This document shows, piece by piece, positions 35,804-43,529 of a DNA stretch of 64,000 bases. Every line of letters starts with the position of its first letter. The first letter of the stretch is position 1. The DNA lies in assembly GCA_017618135.1 (NCBI GenBank), contig JAFZUV010000013.1, positions 30,708-94,707 of the forward strand, written 5' to 3'. Under the pieces are notes generated by a model that was given only the letters and a program-made list of their open reading frames with translations, was not told where the DNA came from and made no database searches. The DNA comes from Clostridia bacterium (lineage in GTDB: Bacteria; Bacillota; Clostridia; Oscillospirales; Acutalibacteraceae). A program made the translations under genes and the position numbers.

Positions 35804-36440
35804 GCGCGAAATTACGCTTGCCGCGGTAAAGGCGCTCGAGGAGCTGTATCCCGAGGCTGTATGCTCGCTTACATACACCGACGCGTTTCAGTTGCTTATC
35901 GCCACGCGGCTTTCGGCACAATGTACCGACGCGCGGGTGAATATGGTAACTCCCGCGCTTTTTGAGCGTTTTCCCGATGCTAAAAGCATGTCTGACGCTG
36001 ATATAGTTGAGGTTGAAAATCTTATAAAAAGCTGCGGTCTGTATAAAACAAAAGCACGCGATCTTATAAATATAGCAAAAAGAATTACCTCCGATTTCGG
36101 AGGTAAGGTGCCCGATAATATTGATGATCTTACAACCCTCGCGGGCGTTGGCAGAAAAACCGCAAATCTCGTTTGCGGCGACATCTACGGAAAACCGGCG
36201 GTAGTTTGCGACACGCATTTTATCCGCCTTGTAAACAGACTCGGTCTTGTAAACACAAAAGACCCTATAAAGGTTGAAAGAGAAATGATAAAACTACTGC
36301 CGCCGGATAAATCGAGCGATTTCTGTCACAGAACGGTACTTTTCGGCAGGAATATTTGCACAGCACGAAAGACAAATTGCGAAAAATGCCCTATGAAAAA
36401 ATTTTGTCTGTACGGTAATCAGACGACAGATAACGGATAA
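35796..36440 (+). CDS. nth: Endonuclease III
   Basis: 214 residues. Bifunctional DNA glycosylase/AP lyase of base-excision repair. Helix-hairpin-helix LTTLAGVGRKTANLVCGDIY, catalytic Asp in VVCDTHFIRLVNRLG, and the 4Fe-4S loop CTARKTNCEKCPMKKFC (C-x6-C-x2-C-x5-C). The ATG at 35796 has GAGG 9 bases upstream and overlaps the EIIC stop by 8 bases; a TTG at 35781 is less likely. Confidence 0.95.
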   Translation: MRKREITLAAVKALEELYPEAVCSLTYTDAFQLLIATRLSAQCTDARVNMVTPALFERFPDAKSMSDADIVEVENLIKSCGLYKTKARDLINIAKRITSDFGGKVPDNIDDLTTLAGVGRKTANLVCGDIYGKPAVVCDTHFIRLVNRLGLVNTKDPIKVEREMIKLLPPDKSSDFCHRTVLFGRNICTARKTNCEKCPMKKFCLYGNQTTDNG

Positions 36441-36455
36441 CAGACAGCAGACGAT

Positions 36456-36592
36456 AGATATCAGACGCCCGGCAAGGATAACCTTGCCGGGTTCAACTAT
36501 CGCCGAAAACGGCGTGTTTTCGGCACACTGTCACTTGTCGTCCTTACCGGGCGTCAGGCAAATAGGTGCGGCTACGCCGCGTCTGATATCTA
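36456..36592. repeat. 137-bp MITE-like element D with 12-bp terminal inverted repeats
   Basis: Perfect ends AGATATCAGACG (36456-36467) and CGTCTGATATCT (36581-36592). Inside are hairpins GCCCGGCAAG/CTTGCCGGG and CGCCGAAAACGGCG, and the 42-bp segment 36512-36553 shared with 34517-34558. Flanked on the left by degenerate CAGAC/ATAAC repeats (36420-36455). No coding capacity. Confidence 0.7.
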
Positions 36593-36614
36593 AAGTCTAA
36601 TGTCTAACATAGCA

Positions 36615-36642
36615 AAAACTCCCGCCGGTTGGCGGGAGTTTT
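36615..36642 (-). terminator. Terminator of the cohesin-like surface-protein gene
   Basis: AAAACTCCCGCC-GGTT-GGCGGGAGTTTT, perfect 12-bp arms with five T after the stem on the minus strand, 18 bases past the gene. Confidence 0.85.
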
Positions 36643-36659
36643 AAGCTTAATGAGCTTTA

Positions 36660-38075
36660 TTATTTATTGTATCTCTTTTTGCGATAGGTAACACCTGCAA
36701 AAACGCTTGAACCCATTATAGCAAGAAGAGCAACTATAAGGAATGCTATATCGGAATCTGACATCTGAGGAGATGTTACGCTGGCGTCGTTAGCCGCAGC
36801 GGCATCCGCTGAAGCGTTGCCTGTTGTACCAGTGCCGGCATTGTTAGCAGGAGCTACAGCGGCTTCGGGAACCTTAACATTAAATGTAGATTCAACACCT
36901 TCACCTGTCAGCTTAAACTCATAAGTGCCGGGCTTAATGTCGAGTGCGGCAAGAGCAGCTGCGTCAACTACAACCGTAGCGTCGCCGGTAGCAGGATCGG
37001 TTGTTATTGTATAAGCACTCTCGGGAACCGCAATCTCTTTACCGTCAACTATTACTACAGCCTTCTTAAAGCCGGAAAGCTTGCTGCCCGCGCCTGCGAT
37101 AGTAGCGGAAGTCTTGCTGTCAGACGACTCAACGCCTGTAGCCTCAGCCTTTTCAAGCTTCGGAAGAGTCTTGGTTTCCTTATAACCGCAAACGGTGCAA
37201 GCTCTCTCTGCCTCGCCCTCAGCGTCTTCCGTGGCAGCCTTAGTTTCTGTATAAGCGCCAAAGCTATGCTCCTCAGAGCCGGCTTCGCCATTAGAGCCTA
37301 TAGCTAATAAGCATTTCTTACAGGTCTTCCAGTGAGCGCCGGAATCATATTCCCATTCAACACCTTCTACATCGTGGCCAAGAGCCGCAACATCTCTGGT
37401 TTCCTCAACTTTGCAAGCAGAGCATACGCGTTTCTCGGAACCGGCTTTTGTGCAATCCGCCGGGGATACTTCAGTCCAATCGCCCCAGCTGTGACCTGTA
37501 GCGTCAACATAAGTATCTGTTGTTTCATAACCGCAAGCTGTGCAGGTGTGAACAGTATAACCCTTCTCTGTGCAGGTAGGCGGAACTACATTATCACTGT
37601 AGCTGTGAGTATCGCATTTAATGTTAACTGTTGCAGAAGCAGCCGCACAATCAATAGCTGTGCTACCGTTTTTAAAAGCAGGTGTTACAGAGATAGTTGT
37701 AGGACCAACCGGAGCGTCGCTCTTAACATTTAGCTTAAGTGTAAAGATTGTACCGTTTATATCGGTCGCACTCATATAAGCAATAGCCGCTGTGTTTTTT
37801 GTGTTATCAAAATCGGCAAGCATAGCGCCGGTTAACACCCAACTACCGTCAGCCTTTGCAGGATCAGCGAAAACGGCCGAATCATAAGCAAAAGTCAAAC
37901 CGCCCGATTTAGCAACATCCGCACCGGCAAGAGACAATGTAAGAGTAACATTGCCGCCCTTAGCAACATCAGTGCTTGAAGGCGTAACAGTAAGCGTAGC
38001 ACCGTCAGCAAAAGCAACACAAGTAAGCGAAAATGCTAAAACAAGTGCCAAAAGTAAACCAATAACCTTTTTCAT
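36660..38075 (-). CDS. Secreted cohesin-like protein with C-terminal membrane anchor
   Basis: 471 residues. Signal peptide to FADG; a cohesin-like domain at about 25-150 (LTVTPSSTDVAKGGNVTLTL, GLTFAYDSAVFADP, TIFTLKLNVKSDAPVG); then zinc-ribbon-like repeats (GYTVHTCTACGYETTDTYV, GSEKRVCSACKVEETRDV, AERACTVCGYKETKTLP); an Ala/Asn-rich spacer; and a C-terminal hydrophobic helix followed by RKKRYNK. Before the helix is SPQMSDSD, which looks like a variant sortase-type signal (compare NPQTGD). Probably the cell-bound partner of the two cohesin-dockerin proteins encoded upstream. Last gene of the group. Confidence 0.8.
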   Translation of the reverse strand: MKKVIGLLLALVLAFSLTCVAFADGATLTVTPSSTDVAKGGNVTLTLSLAGADVAKSGGLTFAYDSAVFADPAKADGSWVLTGAMLADFDNTKNTAAIAYMSATDINGTIFTLKLNVKSDAPVGPTTISVTPAFKNGSTAIDCAAASATVNIKCDTHSYSDNVVPPTCTEKGYTVHTCTACGYETTDTYVDATGHSWGDWTEVSPADCTKAGSEKRVCSACKVEETRDVAALGHDVEGVEWEYDSGAHWKTCKKCLLAIGSNGEAGSEEHSFGAYTETKAATEDAEGEAERACTVCGYKETKTLPKLEKAEATGVESSDSKTSATIAGAGSKLSGFKKAVVIVDGKEIAVPESAYTITTDPATGDATVVVDAAALAALDIKPGTYEFKLTGEGVESTFNVKVPEAAVAPANNAGTGTTGNASADAAAANDASVTSPQMSDSDIAFLIVALLAIMGSSVFAGVTYRKKRYNK

Positions 38076-38094
38076 TTTTTATACCTCCAATTTA

Positions 38095-38913
38095 TTAAAG
38101 CGGATAAAGATCCGGCATTAGGGTGTAATAAAGCAAATAAATTGCATCGTCACTTGTAACCTCACTATCGGCATTAAAATCAACAGATTGATTAACCGGA
38201 TAAAGGTCGGGCATTAAAGTGTAATAGAGCAAATAAATCGCATCATCACTTGTAACCTCACCGTCGCCGTTAACATCGCCCTTTAAAACATCTGTTACGG
38301 TGACTTTACCGTTTTCAATGGCAAAGGTAACTAACTCGGGCTTAGTAAGCTGACCCGCGCCGTCATCGGTGAGCTTGAAAACATCTTCGTACGCACCGTT
38401 ACCGTCCTCATCGACAAAGCTTACGGATACAGGTTTTTCACCAAGCTCTACGCCCTCTTTTACCTTAAATTTTAAGGTAGCAAACTTGAAGTCGCCTTCA
38501 ATATTATTAAAGGGGCTTACCCAGTTGAGTCTCAACGAGGTCGCTGTAAGAGAAGCGGTACCGGCCTTCGGCTGGAGAGCAAAGCCGCCCTTTTCTTTTA
38601 CATCATACTTAACCCACTGGTCAAGTTCCTCAGCATCAACATTACCCTTACCGTCAATATAATTACCGTCATAGGACTCTTTGCCGAAGGAAACCAACTC
38701 AAGATCGCCGGAAAAAGCTACATCTAACTTAAGAGAAGCAATGCCGGGATTATCTTTCAGGCTGATTGTTACTTCCGCGGTGCTTCCGGCGGTTGCCGAA
38801 GCAGATGAAACAACAATGGTCGGCGTTCCATCAGCAGAAACCAACATCGACACGCCAAAAGAAAGCGTTACGACGAGAACTACCGACAAAATTACCGATA
38901 AAATCTTTTTCAT
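38095..38913 (-). CDS. Secreted cohesin-like plus dockerin protein
   Basis: 272 residues. Signal peptide ending SMLVSADG; cohesin-like domain about 30-195 (TIVVSSASATAGSTAEVTIS, KDNPGIASLKLDVAFSGDLE, FKFATLKFKVKEGVELG); C-terminal dockerin of two nearly identical copies of VTSDDAIYLLYYTLMPDLYP, the first after calcium loop GDVNGDGE and the second after DFNADSE. The duplication is also visible in DNA. The ATG at 38913 follows GGAGG by 8 bases; an earlier TTG overlaps that site. 19 bases before the anchored cohesin-like gene. Confidence 0.85.
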   Translation of the reverse strand: MKKILSVILSVVLVVTLSFGVSMLVSADGTPTIVVSSASATAGSTAEVTISLKDNPGIASLKLDVAFSGDLELVSFGKESYDGNYIDGKGNVDAEELDQWVKYDVKEKGGFALQPKAGTASLTATSLRLNWVSPFNNIEGDFKFATLKFKVKEGVELGEKPVSVSFVDEDGNGAYEDVFKLTDDGAGQLTKPELVTFAIENGKVTVTDVLKGDVNGDGEVTSDDAIYLLYYTLMPDLYPVNQSVDFNADSEVTSDDAIYLLYYTLMPDLYPL

Positions 38914-39054
38914 TTTCTCGTCCTCCAAAAAAAATTAGTAATACGGGCAAAAGCCCTTATATACATTTTGTATTATAGCAAACAAGATGTGCAGTGTCAA
39001 TCTTTTTTTTAACAAAAGAGTGAGGAAATTTTATGAAAAAACGACAAAAAAGCA

Positions 39055-39846
39055 CTAACTCGCATTTATATCCAATCCGAGTATTATTTTGCGGAGACAA
39101 GCACAATCGTCCGAGTCAACAATTTTACTGTCATCAACATCGGCATAATCGCTTATTTCGATAGTGTTATCCCTTATATATCCCGCTAATCTTACATAAT
39201 CCTTAATGTTCACCAAACCGTCGGTATTTGCGTCGCCCATACAAAAAACCGTTTCACCATCGGCTAATTTTTCACCGCAGTCCACACAATAGACATCGCC
39301 GGTATATCCGGGCTCTGTAAGACTTGGCGTTTTTGCGTTTCTCAACTCGGTATTATCATGCGCGCAGGGCATGGTCACACAAACAATCCCGGGTTCCGCA
39401 GAAAAATCGACGCTGTTCTCATCAATGTCGCAAACATCATCAGGGTCAAAATTTATTTCAACATACTTTTCACCGGAAGAAGCGCCCTCGGCAACCGTAA
39501 AGCGCAGGGTTGCAAAAAGCTTGTCGCCGCTTACCGCTGTTACCGACATCCAATTAAGTATAACCGGAGAAGAAAGGCTTGCCGGTTCCTGAGTAATACC
39601 GCCGAGCTCACCATTGTATGTGACCGACTCAAGTATAAGGTCTCCGTCATAATACACATACAGCTTTGCAGAGCAAATACCGGGACTGTTTTTTATGCTT
39701 AAATCCATATCCACCGTTTCGCTGACGGAAGCATTATGAGATTGCAAATAAAAAACAGGCCCGCCTTCGGCAATCGCAGAAAAAGGAGCACAAAACAGTA
39801 AAAATACAATCGCTGCCGATACAGCGAAAGAAACCGTTTTTCTCAT
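39055..39846 (-). CDS. Secreted cohesin-like plus dockerin-like protein
   Basis: 263 residues. Signal peptide ending FSAIAEG; cohesin-like domain about 28-150 (SVSETVDMDLSIKNSPGICS, KLFATLRFTVAEGASSGEKY); a short CxxC ribbon (GYTGDVYCVDCGEKL); C-terminal dockerin-like pair GDANTDGLVNIKDYVRLAGY and DVDDSKIVDSDDCACLRKII. The dockerin differs in recognition positions from those at 38.1 and 15.4 kb, suggesting a different partner. First of three adjacent cohesin-like genes; 126 bases separate it from the next one. Confidence 0.82.
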   Translation of the reverse strand: MRKTVSFAVSAAIVFLLFCAPFSAIAEGGPVFYLQSHNASVSETVDMDLSIKNSPGICSAKLYVYYDGDLILESVTYNGELGGITQEPASLSSPVILNWMSVTAVSGDKLFATLRFTVAEGASSGEKYVEINFDPDDVCDIDENSVDFSAEPGIVCVTMPCAHDNTELRNAKTPSLTEPGYTGDVYCVDCGEKLADGETVFCMGDANTDGLVNIKDYVRLAGYIRDNTIEISDYADVDDSKIVDSDDCACLRKIILGLDINAS

Positions 39847-39985
39847 AGCACACCCCCCTATCAGACATTATATATGTAACATATATGCACCTGTTTTGTC
39901 AAGGCAGACTAAATACCAAGAGGCAAAAAAAGCATAAAAGCAAATAGCTTCAGTCAAAACACCGTAATCACTTAAATACCTATAA

Positions 39986-40414
39986 CTAATCCCGCTTAAT
40001 CTGCTTTTCGCCGCTTTTAAGCAACAGATCGCTTAAACGCTTACTGTAAAAAAAGTCATGCGTAAGCTTATCATATTCTATCCAAAGCGGAAGAGTTTCG
40101 CACACAGACGCTCTCGGGCAAGGGGCGGCGCCGTCCGCAAGGCAGGCAACCGAAGAGAGGGTGCCCTCCATAAGTTCTATTATTTCGCCCACAGTATATT
40201 CTTCCGGCTTACGGATAAGACTGTACCCTCCGCCTTTTCCGCTTGCTCCGGTAATCAGTCCGCCGGCAACCATATCTTTGACGATAATTTCAAGGTATTT
40301 TTTTGAAAGCTGCTGTCTCTGTGCAATATCTTTAAGCGGTACGCATCCGTCCTTGCCGTTTTCCGCAAGGTCAATCATAACCCGTATGGCATATCTGCCT
40401 TTTGTTGAAATCAT
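39986..40414 (-). CDS. Rrf2-family regulator, IscR-like
   Basis: 142 residues. Winged helix MISTKGRYAIRVMIDLAENG and QQLSKKYLEIIVKDMVAGGL, then three cysteines (ACLADGAAPCPRASVC; C-x7-C-x5-C), the position of Fe-S ligands in IscR. Divergent from iscS-iscU, so probably their Fe-S-sensing regulator. The usual family start is the ATG at 40414 (40420 also possible); no Shine-Dalgarno precedes either because repeat B begins at 40421. The frame stays open through the repeat to a GTG at 40471 (MGKGGEPNRNEFDSRHL), so a longer product is possible. Confidence 0.88.
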   Translation of the reverse strand: MISTKGRYAIRVMIDLAENGKDGCVPLKDIAQRQQLSKKYLEIIVKDMVAGGLITGASGKGGGYSLIRKPEEYTVGEIIELMEGTLSSVACLADGAAPCPRASVCETLPLWIEYDKLTHDFFYSKRLSDLLLKSGEKQIKRD

Positions 40415-40420
40415 TTGCAT

Positions 40421-40695
40421 AAGGTGACGGGAGTCAAACTCGTTACGGTTTGGCTCGCCGCCCTTTCCCACCTTTCTTGCGTTTATTTTTGTAAGGCGGA
40501 CGCCTTACTGCAAATTGCACGCCGCGCCCTTTTGAAAAAGGTGGCGGCACAAACTTTAAAAACTTAAAACGAGCAAAATTTTTGTTGCGTCAAAGTCGAA
40601 GAGCGCCGATATACCGGCGTATTCGGAGCGATGAGACAAAGCCGGACGAAAATTTTGTCGTTTTTAGCGTGACGGGGTTCGACTCCCGTCACCTT
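40421..40695. repeat. 275-bp palindromic element B with terminal inverted repeats
   Basis: Ends: 40421-40439 (AAGGTGACGGGAGTCAAAC) and 40677-40695 (reverse complement with one mismatch). Internal inverted pairs include AAAACGAGCAAAATTTT (40566-40582) with AAAATTTTGTCGTTTT (40649-40664). The left 77 bases equal copy A at 34436-34512. No transposase and no convincing gene. It fills most of the 490 bases between the Rrf2 gene and iscS. Confidence 0.8.
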
Positions 40696-40839
40696 AAGCA
40701 TAGCGCAATAATCCGAACCCGATTTTAGCGGGCGAATTTCGCGCCCTCCTTTGTTAAAATACTCGGAAATCATAAGCTGATTTCAAAAGTTGATACTATT
40801 ATACAGTAGGTTGATAGGTAAATCAAGTATTTTTGTGCA

Positions 40840-40864
40840 TTTGCCTATTGACATAGTAGGCAAA
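40840..40864. promoter_or_regulatory. Candidate Rrf2/IscR operator at iscS
   Basis: TTTGCCTA (40840-40847) and TAGGCAAA (40857-40864) form a perfect 8-bp inverted repeat flanking and covering the -35 box. Position fits repression by the divergent Rrf2-type regulator (inference). Confidence 0.6.
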
Positions 40865-40876
40865 TAGGAGTATAAT
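40848..40876 (+). promoter_or_regulatory. SigA promoter of iscS-iscU
   Basis: Consensus TTGACA (40848-40853), 17 bases, TATAAT (40871-40876). The perfect match suggests strong expression held down by a repressor. Confidence 0.88.
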
Positions 40877-40907
40877 ATATAAACAATCCATATAAGGAGC
40901 TGAATTT

Positions 40908-42092
40908 ATGATCTATGCGGACAATGCCGCGACAACAAAAATGAGCGAAGCGGCCTTTAATACAATGACATCCGTGATGAACGAAATATGGGGAAATCCG
41001 TCAAGCTTATATGCGCACGGGCAAAAGGCAAAAGATGTACTTGAAAACTCAAGAGAAGAAATTGCCCGCCTTATAGGCGCAGACCCGCGCGAGATAGTTT
41101 TCACTTCCGGCGGAAGCGAGGCGGATAACCAGGCTATACTCTCTGCCGCAGAAACCGGCAGAAAAAAAGGGAAAACACATATTGTATCATCCGCTTTTGA
41201 GCACCACGCCGTACTTCACACACTACAAAGGCTTGAAAAAGAAGGCTTCAGTGTTACGCTGCTTGATGTCCACGAAAACGGCATTGTGCTCCCTGAAGAG
41301 GTTGAAGCCGCAGTAAGAGAAGATACCTGCCTTGTAACTATAATGTATGCAAACAACGAAATCGGCACAATACAGCCGATAAAAGAAATAGGTGAAATCT
41401 GCCGTAAGAAAAGCGTTATTTTCCATACGGACGCAGTACAGGCGATAGGTCATATTCCGGTTAATGTTAAGGATGACAATATAGATATGCTCTCCGCTTC
41501 AGCGCATAAATTTCACGGGCCTAAGGGCGTAGGCTTTTTATATGTAAGAAAAGGTATTTCGCTGACAAATCTGATTGAGGGCGGCGCCCAGGAACGAGGG
41601 TACCGTGCCGGAACGGAAAATGTGCCAGGCATAGCGGCTATGGCGACGGCGCTTAAAGAATCAATATCAAAAACGGACGAAAACAGATGCCGCCTTGCCG
41701 CCGCGCGGGACAGGCTTATTGAGGGCTTAAGGCAAATTCCCCATTCCGCGCTCAACGGCGACGCTGAAAACCGGTTGCCGGGTAATGTGAATTTTTGTTT
41801 TGAGGGAATAGAGGGTGAATCACTGCTTTTACTGCTTGATGATAAAGGTATATGCGCTTCATCCGGCAGCGCCTGTACATCCGGCTCTCTTGATCCGAGT
41901 CATGTCCTTCTGGCGATAGGCAGAGTCCACGATGTGGCGCACGGCTCGATGCGGCTGAGCCTCGGCGAAGATATTACAGAGGAACAAGTCGACTATATCA
42001 TTAAATCCGTAAAAGAGGTTGTAGATCATCTGCGCGGCTTCTCCCCTATCTGGCGCGATTTAATTTCCGGGAAAAGAAAATTTATACTGTAA
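40908..42092 (+). CDS. iscS: Cysteine desulfurase, IscS/NifS type
   Basis: 394 residues. PLP enzyme that moves sulfur from cysteine to Fe-S scaffolds. MIYADNAATTKMSEAAF; PLP lysine in SASAHKFHGPKGVGFLY; active-site Cys loop CASSGSACTSGSLDPSHVL. AAGGAG precedes the ATG. Followed by iscU after 13 bases. Confidence 0.96.
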   Translation: MIYADNAATTKMSEAAFNTMTSVMNEIWGNPSSLYAHGQKAKDVLENSREEIARLIGADPREIVFTSGGSEADNQAILSAAETGRKKGKTHIVSSAFEHHAVLHTLQRLEKEGFSVTLLDVHENGIVLPEEVEAAVREDTCLVTIMYANNEIGTIQPIKEIGEICRKKSVIFHTDAVQAIGHIPVNVKDDNIDMLSASAHKFHGPKGVGFLYVRKGISLTNLIEGGAQERGYRAGTENVPGIAAMATALKESISKTDENRCRLAAARDRLIEGLRQIPHSALNGDAENRLPGNVNFCFEGIEGESLLLLLDDKGICASSGSACTSGSLDPSHVLLAIGRVHDVAHGSMRLSLGEDITEEQVDYIIKSVKEVVDHLRGFSPIWRDLISGKRKFIL

Positions 42093-42105
42093 GGAGGAAA
42101 GTACA

Positions 42106-42489
42106 ATGGCACTGTATAGTGAAAAAGTAATGGAGCACTTCCGTAATCCCCGCAATGTGGGCGTGATAGACGACGCTAACGGAATAGGCGAAGTCGGGAA
42201 CGCCAAATGCGGCGACATAATGAAAATGTATCTTAAAATTGAAGACGGTATCGTAAAAGATGTTAAATTCGAAACATTCGGCTGCGGAAGCGCGATAGCC
42301 TCCAGTTCAATGGCTACGGAGCTGATAAAGGGGAAACCGGTAAAAGAAGTAAAGGAAATCACGAACAAATCCGTAGCGGAAGCTCTTGACGGACTGCCCG
42401 CCCACAAGATGCACTGCAGCGTTCTTGCGGAAGAAGCAATCGCCGCCGCTTTAGAGGATTACGAGAAAAGAACCGGAAATAAGACATAA
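42106..42489 (+). CDS. iscU: Fe-S cluster assembly scaffold IscU/NifU-like
   Basis: 127 residues. The three ligand cysteines are in NAKCGDIMKM, TFGCGSAIASSS and HKMHCSVLAEEA; opening MALYSEKVMEHFRNPRNVG is typical. Accepts sulfur from IscS to build Fe-S clusters. AAGGAGG precedes the start. Confidence 0.96.
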   Translation: MALYSEKVMEHFRNPRNVGVIDDANGIGEVGNAKCGDIMKMYLKIEDGIVKDVKFETFGCGSAIASSSMATELIKGKPVKEVKEITNKSVAEALDGLPAHKMHCSVLAEEAIAAALEDYEKRTGNKT

Positions 42490-42510
42490 ACAAAAAGCAA
42501 GAGGTTTTAT

Positions 42511-43416
42511 ATGAATATAACGCAGCTTAAATATGTTCTCCGGATAGCCGCTTCATCATCTATGCGCGAAGCGTCCACCAAGCTATACATTTCACAACCC
42601 GCCTTGTCTTCAAGCATACGCGAGCTTGAGGATGAACTCGGCATTCTTATTTTTGAGAGAACGAACAAAGGAATATCTCTGACAGACGACGGACGCGAGT
42701 TTTTGACTTACGCGAAAAAAGCAGTCGGACAATATGATATACTCGAGGACCGATACTTATCACACAACGGCGGCAAAGAAAAGTTTTCGGTGTCTACTCA
42801 ACACTACAATTTCGCTATAAAGGCCTTTACATCTGTAATAAAGAAAATGAAACCGGAAAAATATGTTTTTTCGGTTCACGAAACAAAAACCAAAGATGTG
42901 CTTGACGATGTGGGAACACTTAAAAGCGAAGTGGGTATAATATCCTTTTCCGGTTCAAACGAATCCCTTATAAAAAAGCTTTTCCGCGATTATCAGCTGA
43001 ATTTTACGCCTCTAATGAAGAGAGACACCTATGTATATGTGTGGAAAAATCATAAATTCGCCAAAAGAAAAGAAATATCCATAGATGAAATGCGCGAGTA
43101 TCCGTGTGTTTCTTTCGACCAAAGCAATAACGACAGCTTTTATCTCACTGAAGAAGCGATGGCTGACTATTCATTCGATAAAATGATAAAGTCGGACGAC
43201 AGAGCGACCACAATGGAAATAATAGCCGAGCTTGGCGGGTATTCGGTAGGCTCGGGAATGCTGTCGCAAAAAGATTCTATTCTTCAAGGTCTTGTTGCGA
43301 TTAAAATGAAAGAGGAAGACCCGCTTACAATCGGCTGTATAACCAGAAACGGAAGTTCTCTTTCAAGCTACGGAAAAGAATACATAAAAGAACTGCTTAA
43401 ATATAAAGAGCTGTAA
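42511..43416 (+). CDS. LysR-family regulator of probable sulfur metabolism
   Basis: 301 residues. N-terminal winged helix MNITQLKYVLRIAASSSMRE and LYISQPALSSSIRELEDELG; C-terminal LysR substrate-binding domain. It lies between iscU (21 bases) and the Cys/Met leader of metY-cysK, so it may respond to a sulfur compound such as O-acetylserine or homocysteine (inference from place). AAGAGGTT precedes the start. Confidence 0.9.
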   Translation: MNITQLKYVLRIAASSSMREASTKLYISQPALSSSIRELEDELGILIFERTNKGISLTDDGREFLTYAKKAVGQYDILEDRYLSHNGGKEKFSVSTQHYNFAIKAFTSVIKKMKPEKYVFSVHETKTKDVLDDVGTLKSEVGIISFSGSNESLIKKLFRDYQLNFTPLMKRDTYVYVWKNHKFAKRKEISIDEMREYPCVSFDQSNNDSFYLTEEAMADYSFDKMIKSDDRATTMEIIAELGGYSVGSGMLSQKDSILQGLVAIKMKEEDPLTIGCITRNGSSLSSYGKEYIKELLKYKEL

Positions 43417-43470
43417 AATAGTATTTTCAGCGATAAGCAGTGGTTATCACCGATAATAAATTCAAACGAA

Positions 43471-43499
43471 TTTACAAATATTTCCGCTTGCAGTATAAT
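43471..43499 (+). promoter_or_regulatory. Promoter of the leader-metY-cysK operon
   Basis: TTTACA (43471-43476), 17 bases, TATAAT (43494-43499), with the leader-peptide start about 25 bases past the likely transcription start. Confidence 0.8.
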
Positions 43500-43529
43500 G
43501 TGAGTAGAAAAATTAAGGAGGCGCAAGCA

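Noticed and set aside
38101-38270. Tandem DNA repeat suggesting a recombination or CRISPR-like array
   Set aside because: The two similar units encode the two calcium-binding halves of one dockerin; no spacers or further units exist. No CRISPR array was seen anywhere in the window.
40668-40696. A tRNA or tmRNA 3' end suggested by GGGTTCGACTCCCGTCACC
   Set aside because: It looks like a T arm with acceptor strand, but no 5' partner, D arm or anticodon arm fits and no CCA follows; the same block recurs as the end of a palindromic repeat.
40564-40773. 69-residue minus-strand frame (start MISEYFNKGGREIRPL)
   Set aside because: It lies almost wholly inside palindromic element B, has no ribosome site, and its codons follow the repeat's inverted structure rather than coding bias.
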